In this document: positions 1 to 7,895 of the stretch, in pieces | Layout: the number at the start of each line of letters is the position of its first letter | Numbering within the stretch: position 1 is the first letter of the stretch | Origin: Streptomyces corallincola | GTDB lineage: Bacteria > Actinomycetota > Actinomycetes > Streptomycetales > Streptomycetaceae | Direction: 5' to 3' | Assembly: GCF_019104725.1 (NCBI RefSeq) | Contig: NZ_JAHRXF010000059.1 | Coordinates: 1-32,586 of the forward strand | Length of the DNA stretch: 32,586 nt | Position numbers and translations under genes: made by a program | Notes under the pieces: model-generated | What the model was told of the DNA's origin: nothing | Databases searched by the model: none | The model's input: only the letters and a program-made list of their open reading frames with translations

Positions 1-96
<96 letters not shown>

Positions 97-102
97 CCGT
101 AT

Positions 103-1131
103 TCACGCCCTCGTCATCCGGTGCGGCGGTCTCCCGCCCACTCGCCGTACCGCCCGTGCCCCCGCCACGCACCCCCGCGCCGCCGCCTCGGCGGGTTCCG
201 CGTCCGCCAGCAGCGCGGCCAGGAACGCCCCGGTGAACGCGTCGCCCGCGCCCGTCGTGTCCAGCGGGGTCGCGGGTACGGCCGGAACCCGCGCGACCAC
301 TTCGCCCGCCCGTGCCACCACCGCGCCCTCCGCCCCCGACTTGGCCACCACCAGCGGCACCAGGCGGCTCAGCCCGGCCGCCGCCTCGGCCGCTCCGGGC
401 AGCCCCGTCAGCAGGCATGCCTCGTCACGGCTCGGCAGCAGCACGTCCAGCCCCTCGGCGAACCGGCGGAAGCGGTCCACCCCGAACTCCGTCAGGAAAC
501 CCGCCGAAGCCGGGTCCATGCTGACCGGCACGCCCCGCGCCCGAGCCGCCGCGAGCGCGACCCCGGCCAGCGCCCTGCTCGACTCCGCGAACAGCAGATA
601 GCCCGACAGATGCAGTCGGCCCACCCCGTCGAGCAGCGTGTCGGACCAGTCGGCGGGCCCCAGCCGCAGCGACGCCCCGCTGTCCGTGAGGAACGTGCGC
701 TCGGCCGACGGGCCGCCATCGACCAGGCACACCACCGTCCCGGTCGCCGCCGCGCCGTCCACCACCAGCCGGGACCGCACCCCGGCCGCCGCCAGCTCCC
801 GCTCGTGCCAGCGCGCCGAGTCCGCACCGACCCGCCCGAGCAGCCGTACGTCCGCGCAGCCCGCGTCGGCCGCCCAGCAGGCCACATTGGCACCCGCGCC
901 GCCCGGCAGGGTCCTGATCGCGGCGGCCGTGTCCGTTCCGGCGGCGAGCGGACCGCGATGCCGGGCCACGATGTCCGTGATGACATCCCCCACCACCAAC
1001 AGCCCGCCCGCGCCCCCGCGTTCGCCGCGAGCGCCGGTCCTGGAGTTCGCCTCACGATCCGCCTGTCCGGTCAACTCCCCTCCCGCGCCCGTCCGTCCGC
1101 CCGCACCGTCACGGCACGGGCCGCCACTCAC
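103..1131 (-). CDS. psuK: PfkB-family kinase, probable pseudouridine kinase
   Basis: This is a PfkB (ribokinase-like) sugar/nucleoside kinase of 342 aa. The N-terminal PfkB signature GGAGANVA is near residues 77-84. The C-terminal signature DTTGAGDAFTGAF is near residues 291-303, with Asp297 the expected catalytic base. Its partner is the pseudouridine-5'-phosphate glycosidase gene just upstream: the GTG start overlaps that gene's TGA as GTGA, implying translational coupling. Together they would phosphorylate pseudouridine and then split it into uracil and ribose 5-phosphate. The assignment to pseudouridine rests on this pairing, because PfkB substrate is hard to read from sequence. The first ~43 residues are Gly/Arg-rich and unlike a kinase core, which begins at LLVVGD. 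Initiation at an internal TTG or GTG near there is possible, as neither site has a strong Shine-Dalgarno sequence. The stop lies 8 bases from the poly-C artefact, so the 3' end is intact but its flank is lost. Confidence 0.8.
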   Translation of the reverse strand: MSGGPCRDGAGGRTGAGGELTGQADREANSRTGARGERGGAGGLLVVGDVITDIVARHRGPLAAGTDTAAAIRTLPGGAGANVACWAADAGCADVRLLGRVGADSARWHERELAAAGVRSRLVVDGAAATGTVVCLVDGGPSAERTFLTDSGASLRLGPADWSDTLLDGVGRLHLSGYLLFAESSRALAGVALAAARARGVPVSMDPASAGFLTEFGVDRFRRFAEGLDVLLPSRDEACLLTGLPGAAEAAAGLSRLVPLVVAKSGAEGAVVARAGEVVARVPAVPATPLDTTGAGDAFTGAFLAALLADAEPAEAAARGCVAGARAVRRVGGRPPHRMTRA

Positions 1132-2036
1132 CCCGCCGCCCACGCCGACGCGATCTCCGCTGCCAGCCGTACGTTGCCGCGCACCGCCGCGAGATTCGCC
1201 TCCAGGGAGGCACCCCCGGTGTGCCGGACCAGATGGCCGAGGAGGAACGGGGTCACCGCCTGCCCGGTGACGCCCTCGGCCGCGCAGGCGCGGAGCGCGT
1301 CGGCGAGGACCCGCGCGTGCAGCTCCGGGTCGAGCTGCTGCTCGGGAGGGACCGGGTTGGCGACGATCAGCGCCGATGCGTCGGCGCCGAGCGCGTCCTG
1401 GGCCCGCATGACCCCGGCGACCTCCCCCGGGTCGCGCAGTGTCCACTCGACCGGGTGACCGGAGTCGGAGAGGTAGAAGCCGGGGAACCGGTCCGTGCGG
1501 TATCCGGCGACGGTCACGCCCAGGGTCTCCAGCCGCTGAAGCGTCGCGGGCACGTCCAGGAGGGACTTCACGCCCGCGCACACCACCGTGATCCGGGTCC
1601 GCGCGAGCAGCCCCAGGTCGGCCGACTCGTCCTGGGTGACCGTCCACTCCCGGTGCACCCCGCCCAGCCCGCCGGTGGCGAACACCCGGAGCCCCGCGAG
1701 CGCCGCCAGCCGCGCGGTGGCGGACACCGTGGTCGCGCCGCTCGCCCCCGTCGCCACGGCGGCCGGGAGATCGCGGTGGCCGAACTTGCGGAGGCCGTCC
1801 TCGTTCGCCACCCGTTTCAGCTGCGTCTTGTCCAGGCCGACCAGCGGACGCCCGTCCAGAACGGCGATGGTCGCGGGTACGGCGCCCCGCTGCCGTACCT
1901 CCTCCTCCAGCTCCAGCGCCACCTGGAGGTTGCGGGGACGCGGCAGCCCGTGCGCGATGATCGTGGACTCCAGAGCCACCACCGGCCGCCCGGCGGCCAG
2001 CGCCTCGCGGACCTCTTCCGACACCACCAGCACCAT
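1128..2036 (-). CDS. psuG: Pseudouridine-5'-phosphate glycosidase
   Basis: PsuG reversibly cleaves the C-C glycosidic bond of pseudouridine 5'-phosphate to uracil and ribose 5-phosphate. The 302-aa protein matches the usual length of about 300-310 aa. Family hallmarks are ALESTIIAHGLPRP near residues 21-34, ATGASGATTVSAT (95-107), FATGGLGGVHR (119-129) and VCAGVKSLLD (152-161). Lys157 in the last motif is the expected Schiff-base lysine of the family. The ATG at 2036 is chosen because AGGAGG lies 7 nt upstream; a longer in-frame start at 2084 would add 16 residues lacking family character. psuG is first in a two-gene unit with the kinase, overlapping by 4 bp. About 200 bp separate it from ogt upstream, so it probably has its own promoter, though I see no convincing -35/-10 pair. 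Confidence 0.92.
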   Translation of the reverse strand: MVLVVSEEVREALAAGRPVVALESTIIAHGLPRPRNLQVALELEEEVRQRGAVPATIAVLDGRPLVGLDKTQLKRVANEDGLRKFGHRDLPAAVATGASGATTVSATARLAALAGLRVFATGGLGGVHREWTVTQDESADLGLLARTRITVVCAGVKSLLDVPATLQRLETLGVTVAGYRTDRFPGFYLSDSGHPVEWTLRDPGEVAGVMRAQDALGADASALIVANPVPPEQQLDPELHARVLADALRACAAEGVTGQAVTPFLLGHLVRHTGGASLEANLAAVRGNVRLAAEIASAWAAG

Positions 2037-2072
2037 GTGCCCGCCTCCTGTCGTCGCTCCTCCCTCATGCCT

Positions 2073-2103
2073 GGCGGGCGGCACCCCCTGCTAAACGCCC
2101 GCC
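2073..2103 (-). terminator. Hairpin between ogt and psuG, candidate ogt terminator
   Basis: An 8-bp perfect inverted repeat, GGCGGGCG (2073-2080) and CGCCCGCC (2096-2103), encloses a 15-nt loop. It lies downstream of ogt and upstream of the psuG ribosome binding site on the minus strand. There is no T-tract, which is usual for Streptomyces hairpin terminators. It could instead be a 5'-leader structure of psuG. Confidence 0.35.
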
Positions 2104-2235
2104 CCGCGTGGGGGACACCACCGGCCCCCGAGGCATGAACGGCCACGACCGGAGCCGCCGTAGGTCTCCAGGCGTGCGGTGGGAGGCCGGGCGACAGGAC
2201 GGCACGGCAGTGCACGGTCGTGGGGGAGGGGGCCG

Positions 2236-2805
2236 TCAGAACAGCGGCTCGGGCAGCACGCCCTCCAGGGTCAGCAGCTTCCGCTTGGTCTCCAGACCGC
2301 CCCCGAACCCGCCGATCCCCCCGTCGCTCTCCACCACCCGGTGGCACGGCACGACGACCGGCAACGGGTTGGCGCCCATCGCCACCCCGACCGCCTGACC
2401 CCCGCCCGGCTCCCCGACCCGCCCGGCCAGCTCGCCGTAGCCCACGACCGTGCCGTACGGCACCCCGGACGCCAGCTCGCGCAGCACCCGGCGGTTGAAG
2501 CCGGATATCAGCGACCAGTCCAGCGGCAGGTCGAAGTCGCGCCGCCCGCCCGAGAAGTACGCCCCGAGCTGCCGTACCGCCTCCGCCAGCACCGGCTGCT
2601 CCGGATCCTCCACGGGCTCCGTGCCCAGCCGCGCCCCCAGCCGCTCCAGCGCAAGGCCGCGCACCGCCTCCGAGGCGTGGAAGACGACGTTGACCAGCCC
2701 CTCGGGCGTGGCCGCCAGCAGCAGCGGGCCGATGCCGGTGTCCGTCACGGCCCACGCGACCCGCTGCCCGCCCCGCCCGTCCTGTTTCCGCTCGTGCCCG
2801 TCCAT
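2236..2805 (-). CDS. ogt: Methylated-DNA--protein-cysteine S-methyltransferase
   Basis: This suicide DNA-repair protein moves the alkyl group of O6-alkylguanine or O4-alkylthymine onto its own cysteine. The 189-aa protein carries the invariant PCHRV motif with acceptor Cys154. It is preceded by the recognition-helix region FNRRVLRELASGVPYGTV (about 103-120) and followed by the GGIGGFGGGLETKRKLL segment (about 162-178). The ATG at 2805 is chosen because an exact DNA-damage promoter ends 7 nt upstream. An alternative TTG start at 2835 would lie inside the -35 element and is excluded. The mRNA is thus predicted to be leaderless. The gene reads towards psuG and is separated from the downstream-reading phosphodiesterase by about 60 bp, too little for an independent long regulatory region beyond this promoter. 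Assignment as Ogt rather than Ada C-terminal domain follows from the lack of an N-terminal Ada domain. Confidence 0.93.
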   Translation of the reverse strand: MDGHERKQDGRGGQRVAWAVTDTGIGPLLLAATPEGLVNVVFHASEAVRGLALERLGARLGTEPVEDPEQPVLAEAVRQLGAYFSGGRRDFDLPLDWSLISGFNRRVLRELASGVPYGTVVGYGELAGRVGEPGGGQAVGVAMGANPLPVVVPCHRVVESDGGIGGFGGGLETKRKLLTLEGVLPEPLF

Positions 2806-2812
2806 GCGCCCC

Positions 2813-2835
2813 ACCGTACGACCCGGCACCGACAA
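2813..2835 (-). promoter_or_regulatory. RecA-independent DNA-damage promoter of ogt
   Basis: On the minus strand the sequence reads TTGTCGGTG, 8 nt, TACGGT, 7 nt, ATG. This matches exactly the motif tTGTCRgtg-N8-TAnnnT known from mycobacterial and Streptomyces DNA-repair genes and linked to the PafBC activator. The expected transcription start coincides with the ATG. The same architecture precedes uvrB and uvrC in this window. Confidence 0.85.
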
Positions 2836-2866
2836 TCCGCCCTGACCAGCGGAAACGCGGGTCGCC

Positions 2867-3736
2867 TCACTGTCCGTGCAGCGCCTCGCGCACCACGTCC
2901 GGCTTGTTGGTGATCAGCCCGTCCACGCCGTACCCGGCGCTTCTGCGCGCCGCCTCCGCGTCGTCCACGGTCCAGACGAACACCCCGAGGCGTCGCCCGT
3001 GCGGCCCGGTCACGTCGTGCACCGCCGAGACGTAGGCCGCCGACACCTTGCCGTACGAGGGGTTGATCAGGTCGCTGAAGCGCGCGTACTCCGGGAGCCG
3101 GTCCGCCGCCGGGGCGCCCAGGTAGGCCGTGGTGATGTCCGGCCGGAGGTCGTGCACGGTGCGGATGCTGTCGGCGCCGAAGCTCTGGACGATCAGGCGG
3201 CCCAGGTGCGGCCGGTCCAGCCAGCCCTCGTTGTCGAGCGTCTTCAGGATGTCCTGCTCGATGCCGGGGTACAGCTCCGGGTTCTTGACCTCCAGGAGCA
3301 GCTTCTCGTGATCCTGTTCGAGGCGTGACAGATAGTCCTTCAGCGTCGGCACGCGGGTGTTCGCGTAGGCCGGGGAGAACCAGCTGCCCGCGTCCAGCCG
3401 TGCGATCTCGGCGGCGGTGAAGTCCTTCACCTTCCACGGCGACCGGTCCGGGAAGACCTCCTCCGCGTTCGTGGTGCGCTTCAGGGTGTCGTCGTGGATG
3501 ATGACCAGCTCGCCGTCCCTGGTGCGCTGCACGTCGTTCTCGACCCAGGGGAAGCCCAGCTCGGCGGCCTTGTCGATCGCGGGGAGGGTGTTCTCGGGCG
3601 CGTAGGAGGACGCTCCGCGGTGCGCGACGACCACAGGAGTGGAGATGTTGTGCGGAACATCGTCGGCCGTGGGACTCGGCAGGGCGGCCGTCCCCAGGAA
3701 CGCCGTGACCGTGGCGACCACTGCGCGCGCGTACAT
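2867..3736 (-). CDS. Secreted glycerophosphodiester phosphodiesterase
   Basis: A GDPD-family enzyme that hydrolyses glycerophosphodiesters to sn-glycerol 3-phosphate and an alcohol, useful for phospholipid or teichoic-acid scavenging. The 289-aa protein begins with a signal-peptide-like segment (MYARAVVATVTAFLGTAAL), implying export; no lipobox is seen. The catalytic domain starts with VAHRGASSYAPENT, where His39, Arg40 and Glu48 are the expected general acid/base and metal-site residues. VENDVQ (Glu66, Asp68) and IIHDDTLKRTT (His81, Asp82) follow. The C-terminal FVWTVDD and GVDGLITNKPD segments are typical of the TIM-barrel end. The ATG at 3736 has a GAGGAG ribosome site 6 nt upstream. The gene is divergent from the MHYT gene across about 290 bp. 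In Streptomyces such genes may be phosphate-regulated, but I found no clear PHO box. Confidence 0.9.
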   Translation of the reverse strand: MYARAVVATVTAFLGTAALPSPTADDVPHNISTPVVVAHRGASSYAPENTLPAIDKAAELGFPWVENDVQRTRDGELVIIHDDTLKRTTNAEEVFPDRSPWKVKDFTAAEIARLDAGSWFSPAYANTRVPTLKDYLSRLEQDHEKLLLEVKNPELYPGIEQDILKTLDNEGWLDRPHLGRLIVQSFGADSIRTVHDLRPDITTAYLGAPAADRLPEYARFSDLINPSYGKVSAAYVSAVHDVTGPHGRRLGVFVWTVDDAEAARRSAGYGVDGLITNKPDVVREALHGQ

Positions 3737-4029
3737 CCGGACTCCTCGCGTAGCGAATACCGACCGGATCAGCTTGGCAGCCGCAGGTCAAACGCGTACG
3801 GGCGACAAAACGGTCCTGCGGGGGCGCGTGGTGGCCAAGTCCCGCTCACCAATGGCGCACATGTGGGAGAAGCACGTGTTTCTTTGCGGGAAAATCGTTC
3901 GGCCATTCCGGTGGGGGTCATAATCTCTGGCGACAACCCGACCGCCGTCGCGGTCCCGGAACAGCGGCACGCGGCACACACCACGCGGGACCAGGTCCCG
4001 GACGCGACAGGGGCGGAGGCCACCCAGGC
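3737..4029. promoter_or_regulatory. Divergent intergenic region with candidate -10 for the MHYT gene
   Basis: This 293-bp gap between the divergent phosphodiesterase and MHYT genes has a relatively A/T-rich stretch around 3876-3926. CATAAT at 3919-3924 is the best -10 candidate for the plus strand, giving a leader of about 100 nt. No convincing -35 sits at the right distance. No repeat, RNA gene or short gene is seen here. Confidence 0.35.
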
Positions 4030-4911
4030 ATGCAGGGCACGGTCGATGGATTCAGCTACGGGATCGTCACCCCGCTGGTCGCCTTCGTGATGGCCTGCCT
4101 GGGCGGCGCGCTCGGCCTGCGCTGCACCGCCCGGTCCCAGCAGGTCACCCGCGCCCGGCGCCCCGTCCGGCTGGCCCTCGGCTCCGCCGCGATCGGCTCC
4201 TCGGTGTGGACGATGCACTTCGTCGCCATGACGGGCTTCACCATCGAGGGCACGCCGATCCACTACGACATGCCGATCACCTACGCCAGTCTGGGCCTCG
4301 CCGTCGTCATGGTCGGCGTCGGCATCTGCATCGTCGGCCAGCGCGGCACCCGCGGTACCGCCCTGTTCACCGGCGGCACCATCACCGGCCTCGGCATCGC
4401 CTCCATGCACTACCTGGGCATGGCGGGCATGCAGTTCGACGGCCGGTTCTCCTACGACACGGCCACCGTCGTCCTCTCCGTGGCCATCGCGGTCGTCGCC
4501 GCCACCGCCGCCCTCTGGGCGTCCGGGCAGGGGCGCGGGCTCCTGTGGACGACCGGCGCCAGCATGGTCATGGGCCTCGCGGTCACCGGCATGCACTACA
4601 CCGGCATGGCCGCGCTCGACGTGCACGTCCACGGCGCGTCCGGCGGCGGCCCGCCCGGCGCCCGGGGCATCGTCCTGGCCCCCATGCTGATCGGACCGCT
4701 CGTCCTGCTGCTCCTCACCGGCGCCGCCGTCCTCTTCGACCCGCTGATGGTCACCGGCGGCCCGGACCGCCCGGTCGCCGAGACGGACCGGCCGGGCGTC
4801 CCCGCCACCGCCGTACCCGTCCGCGAGCTGCGGCACAGCGCCCCCCGCCCCGGCCGCCCGCCGGTCGGCGCGGGCCCCCGGCGCCGTTCCCGGACCCCGC
4901 AGAACCGCTGA
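4030..4911 (+). CDS. MHYT-domain integral membrane protein
   Basis: A 293-aa membrane protein with the three signatures that define the MHYT domain: MHF at 62-64, MHY at 126-128 and MHY at 188-190. Each lies near the end of a predicted membrane helix, with about seven helices overall. The family is proposed, from conserved His/Met pairs, to bind copper and sense oxygen, CO or NO. In most bacteria the domain is fused to GGDEF/EAL or kinase domains. Here it stands alone, followed only by a Pro/Arg-rich, presumably cytoplasmic tail (about 240-293), so any output partner is unknown. The start is supported by GGAGG about 10 nt upstream. It reads towards uvrB, but the uvrB promoter lies in the short gap, so the two are probably independent. 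Confidence 0.85.
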   Translation: MQGTVDGFSYGIVTPLVAFVMACLGGALGLRCTARSQQVTRARRPVRLALGSAAIGSSVWTMHFVAMTGFTIEGTPIHYDMPITYASLGLAVVMVGVGICIVGQRGTRGTALFTGGTITGLGIASMHYLGMAGMQFDGRFSYDTATVVLSVAIAVVAATAALWASGQGRGLLWTTGASMVMGLAVTGMHYTGMAALDVHVHGASGGGPPGARGIVLAPMLIGPLVLLLLTGAAVLFDPLMVTGGPDRPVAETDRPGVPATAVPVRELRHSAPRPGRPPVGAGPRRRSRTPQNR

Positions 4912-4921
4912 CCGGCACCCG

Positions 4922-4944
4922 TTGTCAGTGGGGGGCCGTACGGT
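4922..4944 (+). promoter_or_regulatory. RecA-independent DNA-damage promoter of uvrB
   Basis: TTGTCAGTG at 4922-4930, an 8-nt spacer, and TACGGT at 4939-4944 match tTGTCRgtg-N8-TAnnnT exactly. Seven nucleotides later is the uvrB ATG, so transcription should start at or next to the start codon. The hexamer TACGGT and the 7-nt gap are the same as at ogt. Confidence 0.88.
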
Positions 4945-4951
4945 TGATGAC

Positions 4952-7096
4952 ATGCGGCCCGTTTCCCAGATCGAACGCACGGTGGCGCCCTTCGAGGTCG
5001 TCAGCCCCTACCAGCCCAGCGGCGACCAGCCGGCGGCCATCGCCGACCTGGCCCGGCGCATCAAGGGCGGTGAGAAGGACGTCGTCCTGCTCGGCGCGAC
5101 CGGCACCGGCAAGTCCGCCACCACGGCGTGGATGATCGAGCAGGTCCAGCGCCCCACCCTGGTGATGGCGCCGAACAAGACCCTGGCCGCCCAGCTGGCC
5201 AACGAGTTCCGCGAGCTGCTGCCGAACAACGCGGTCGAGTACTTCGTCTCGTACTACGACTACTACCAGCCCGAGGCGTACGTCCCGCAGTCGGACACCT
5301 ACATCGAGAAGGACTCCTCGATCAACGAGGAGGTGGAACGGCTGCGCCACTCCGCGACGAACTCCCTGCTCACCCGGCGTGACGTCGTCGTGGTCGCCTC
5401 GGTGTCCTGCATCTACGGCCTCGGCACCCCGCAGGAGTACGTGGACCGCATGGTCCCGCTCCGGGTGGGCGACGAGATCGACCGCGACGACCTGCTGCGC
5501 CGCTTCGTGGACATCCAGTACACCCGCAACGACCTGGCCTTCACTCGCGGCACCTTCCGGGTGCGCGGCGACACCATCGAGATCTTCCCGGTCTACGAGG
5601 AACTCGCCGTCCGCATCGAGATGTTCGGCGACGAGATCGAGGCCCTGTCCACGCTGCACCCGCTCACCGGCGAGATCATCAGCGACGACCGGCAGCTGTA
5701 CGTCTTCCCCGCCTCGCACTACGTCGCGGGCCCGGAGCGCCTGGAGCGCGCGGTCAACGACATCGAGAAGGAACTCGGCGAGCGGCTCTCCGAGCTGGAG
5801 AAGCAGGGCAAGCTGCTGGAGGCCCAGCGGCTGCGGATGCGCACCACCTACGACATCGAGATGCTCCGCCAGATCGGCAGCTGCTCCGGCGTGGAGAACT
5901 ACTCGATGCACTTCGACGGCCGCCTGCCCGGCTCCCCGCCCAACACGCTGCTGGACTACTTCCCGGACGACTTCCTCCTCGTCATCGACGAGTCCCATGT
6001 CACCGTGCCGCAGATCGGCGCCATGTACGAGGGCGACGCCTCCCGCAAGCGGACCCTGGTGGACCACGGCTTCCGGCTGCCGTCCGCGCTCGACAACCGC
6101 CCGCTGAAGTGGGAGGAGTTCCAGGAGCGCGTCGGACAGACCGTCTACCTGTCGGCCACCCCCGGTGCCTACGAGCTGTCCCGGGGCGACGGCGTGGTGG
6201 AGCAGATCATCCGCCCCACCGGCCTGGTGGACCCCGAGGTCGTCGTCAAGCCCACCGAGGGGCAGATCGACGACCTGGTGCACGAGATCCGCGAACGCAC
6301 CGCCAAGGACGAGCGGGTCCTCGTCACCACCCTCACCAAGAAGATGGCCGAGGACCTCACCGCCTACTTCCTGGAACTCGACATCCAGGTCCGCTATCTG
6401 CACAGCGACGTGGACACCCTGCGCCGCGTCGAGCTGCTGCGTGAGCTGCGGGCCGGTGAGTACGACGTCCTGGTCGGCATCAACCTGCTCCGCGAGGGCC
6501 TCGACCTGCCCGAGGTGTCCCTGGTGGCGATCCTGGACGCCGACAAGGAGGGCTTCCTGCGCTCCGGCACCTCGCTGATCCAGACCATCGGCCGCGCGGC
6601 GCGCAACGTCTCCGGCGAGGTCCACATGTACGCCGACAAGATCACCCCGGCGATGGAGCGGGCCATCGACGAGACCAACCGGCGCCGCGAGAAGCAGGTC
6701 GCGTACAACAAGGCCCACGGCATCGACCCGCAGCCGCTGCGCAAGAAGATCAACGACATCGTCGCGCAGATCGCCCGCGAGGACGTGGACACCGAGCAGC
6801 TGCTCGGCACCGGCTACCGCAAGCAGAAGGACGGCAAGGGCACCAAGGCCCCCGTGCCCGCCCTCGGCGGGAAGGCCGACGGCGCCAAGGCGGGCAAGGC
6901 CGCCAAGGGCAGGGCGAAGACCACCGTGCCCACCGACCGCCCGGCCGCCGAACTCGCCGGACAGATCGAGGAGATGACGGAGCGCATGCGCGCCGCCGCC
7001 GCCGAGCTGCAGTTCGAGATCGCCGCCCGGCTGCGCGACGAGGTGTCCGAGATGAAGAAGGAACTCCGCCAGATGCGCGAGGCGGGCCTCGCCTGA
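4952..7096 (+). CDS. uvrB: Excinuclease ABC subunit B
   Basis: UvrB is the damage-verifying helicase-like subunit of nucleotide excision repair. UvrA2 loads it, and it then recruits UvrC for incision. The 714-aa protein shows Walker A GATGTGKS at 48-55 and the beta-hairpin region around FVSYYDYYQPEAY (about residues 97-109). It also has a DEAD-like VIDESHV motif near 343-349, helicase motifs V/VI (INLLREGLD, QTIGRAARN) and a C-terminal UVR domain (about 670-705) that contacts UvrC. A Lys/Ala/Gly-rich linker (about 625-655) precedes the UVR domain, as in other actinobacterial UvrBs. The ATG at 4952 is chosen because the damage promoter ends 7 nt upstream; an in-frame GTG at 4922 would lie inside the promoter. 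No ribosome binding site is present, as expected for a leaderless message. Monocistronic: a strong hairpin follows. Confidence 0.97.
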   Translation: MRPVSQIERTVAPFEVVSPYQPSGDQPAAIADLARRIKGGEKDVVLLGATGTGKSATTAWMIEQVQRPTLVMAPNKTLAAQLANEFRELLPNNAVEYFVSYYDYYQPEAYVPQSDTYIEKDSSINEEVERLRHSATNSLLTRRDVVVVASVSCIYGLGTPQEYVDRMVPLRVGDEIDRDDLLRRFVDIQYTRNDLAFTRGTFRVRGDTIEIFPVYEELAVRIEMFGDEIEALSTLHPLTGEIISDDRQLYVFPASHYVAGPERLERAVNDIEKELGERLSELEKQGKLLEAQRLRMRTTYDIEMLRQIGSCSGVENYSMHFDGRLPGSPPNTLLDYFPDDFLLVIDESHVTVPQIGAMYEGDASRKRTLVDHGFRLPSALDNRPLKWEEFQERVGQTVYLSATPGAYELSRGDGVVEQIIRPTGLVDPEVVVKPTEGQIDDLVHEIRERTAKDERVLVTTLTKKMAEDLTAYFLELDIQVRYLHSDVDTLRRVELLRELRAGEYDVLVGINLLREGLDLPEVSLVAILDADKEGFLRSGTSLIQTIGRAARNVSGEVHMYADKITPAMERAIDETNRRREKQVAYNKAHGIDPQPLRKKINDIVAQIAREDVDTEQLLGTGYRKQKDGKGTKAPVPALGGKADGAKAGKAAKGRAKTTVPTDRPAAELAGQIEEMTERMRAAAAELQFEIAARLRDEVSEMKKELRQMREAGLA

Positions 7097-7116
7097 CCCA
7101 CCCGTACCACGCCGAA

Positions 7117-7161
7117 CCCCGCTGCGTGGGCGGTGTGTTGCAACACCGCCACAAAGCGGGG
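7117..7161 (+). terminator. Terminator hairpin after uvrB
   Basis: An extended stem: CCCCGCT (7117-7123) pairs with AGCGGGG (7155-7161). Inside it GGCGGTGT (7129-7136) pairs with ACACCGCC (7143-7150) around a 6-nt loop, with a small internal loop between the two stems. It starts about 20 nt after the uvrB stop and has no T-tract. Confidence 0.7.
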
Positions 7162-7192
7162 ACCGGGGTGCGGCACGCCCGCCGCCGCTGCG

Positions 7193-7198
7193 TAGGGT
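7193..7198 (+). promoter_or_regulatory. Candidate -10 element for terD
   Basis: TAGGGT at 7193-7198 is a good housekeeping-type -10 hexamer. It lies between the uvrB terminator and terD and would give a leader of about 50 nt. The -35 region is G/C-rich and shows no clear match, so an alternative sigma factor or an activator is possible. Confidence 0.4.
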
Positions 7199-7254
7199 GC
7201 TGGACAACCGCGTGCTGCGCGGCAACAGGGGAACACCGAGAGGGGAAACCGCCC

Positions 7255-7833
7255 GTGACCGTCAACTTGTCCAAGGGTCAGGCCATCAGTCTGGAGAAGA
7301 AGGACGGCGCCACGCTGACCGCGGTGCGCATGGGGCTCGGCTGGCAGGCGGCCAAGCGGCGCGGCCTGTTCGGCTCGCGCACCCGCGAGATCGACCTCGA
7401 TGCCTCGGCGGTGCTGTTCGCCGACAAGCAGCCCGTCGATGTCGTCTTCTTCCGTCACCTGGTCAGCGACGACGGCTCGGTCCGGCACACCGGTGACAAC
7501 CTCGTGGGCGGTGTCGGCCAGGGCGGCGACGACGAGTCCATCCTCGTGGACCTCCAGCGCGTCCCGGTCCACGTCGATCAGATCGTCTTCACCGTCAACT
7601 CCTTCAGCGGCCAGACCTTCCAGGAGGTCGAGAACGCGTTCTGCCGCCTGGTGGACGAGACCAACGGCCAGGAACTGGCCCGCTACACCCTGGCCGGTGG
7701 CGGCGAGTACACCGCGCAGATCATGGCCAAGGTGCACCGCGCGGGCACCGGCTGGACCATGACCGCCGTCGGCGAACCCGCCCGGGGCCGCACCTTCCAG
7801 GACCTGATGCCGGCGATCATGCCGCACCTCTAG
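7255..7833 (+). CDS. terD: TerD-family calcium-binding stress protein
   Basis: A TerD/CABP-fold protein of 192 aa, a usual length for a single-domain TerD. Characteristic elements are NLSKGQAISLEK at the N-terminus, EIDLDASAVLFADKQPVDVVFF (about 45-65) and the acidic Ca2+-site motif TGDNLVGGVGQGGDDE (about 81-96). IVFTVNSFSGQTFQEVENAFCRLVD follows near 110-134. TerD proteins bind Ca2+ and belong to the tellurite/chemical-stress systems; their biochemical role is not settled. The GTG at 7255 is preceded by GAGAGGGG about 8 nt upstream and starts exactly at the family N-terminus. It is followed after 62 bp by a second gene with a TerD-like N-terminus, and then by terC, so this is a compact ter group without the tellurium-specific terZAB genes. 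Confidence 0.92.
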   Translation: MTVNLSKGQAISLEKKDGATLTAVRMGLGWQAAKRRGLFGSRTREIDLDASAVLFADKQPVDVVFFRHLVSDDGSVRHTGDNLVGGVGQGGDDESILVDLQRVPVHVDQIVFTVNSFSGQTFQEVENAFCRLVDETNGQELARYTLAGGGEYTAQIMAKVHRAGTGWTMTAVGEPARGRTFQDLMPAIMPHL

Positions 7834-7895
7834 GGTGCATCCGGGGGGCCGGGGCGAACGGGTCCCGTGACAACACGACAGAGGGGGCGGCCGGG

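Noticed and set aside
2806..2835. TTG start codon at 2835 for ogt
   Set aside because: The TTG is part of the -35 block of an exact damage promoter, so it would not be in the mRNA.
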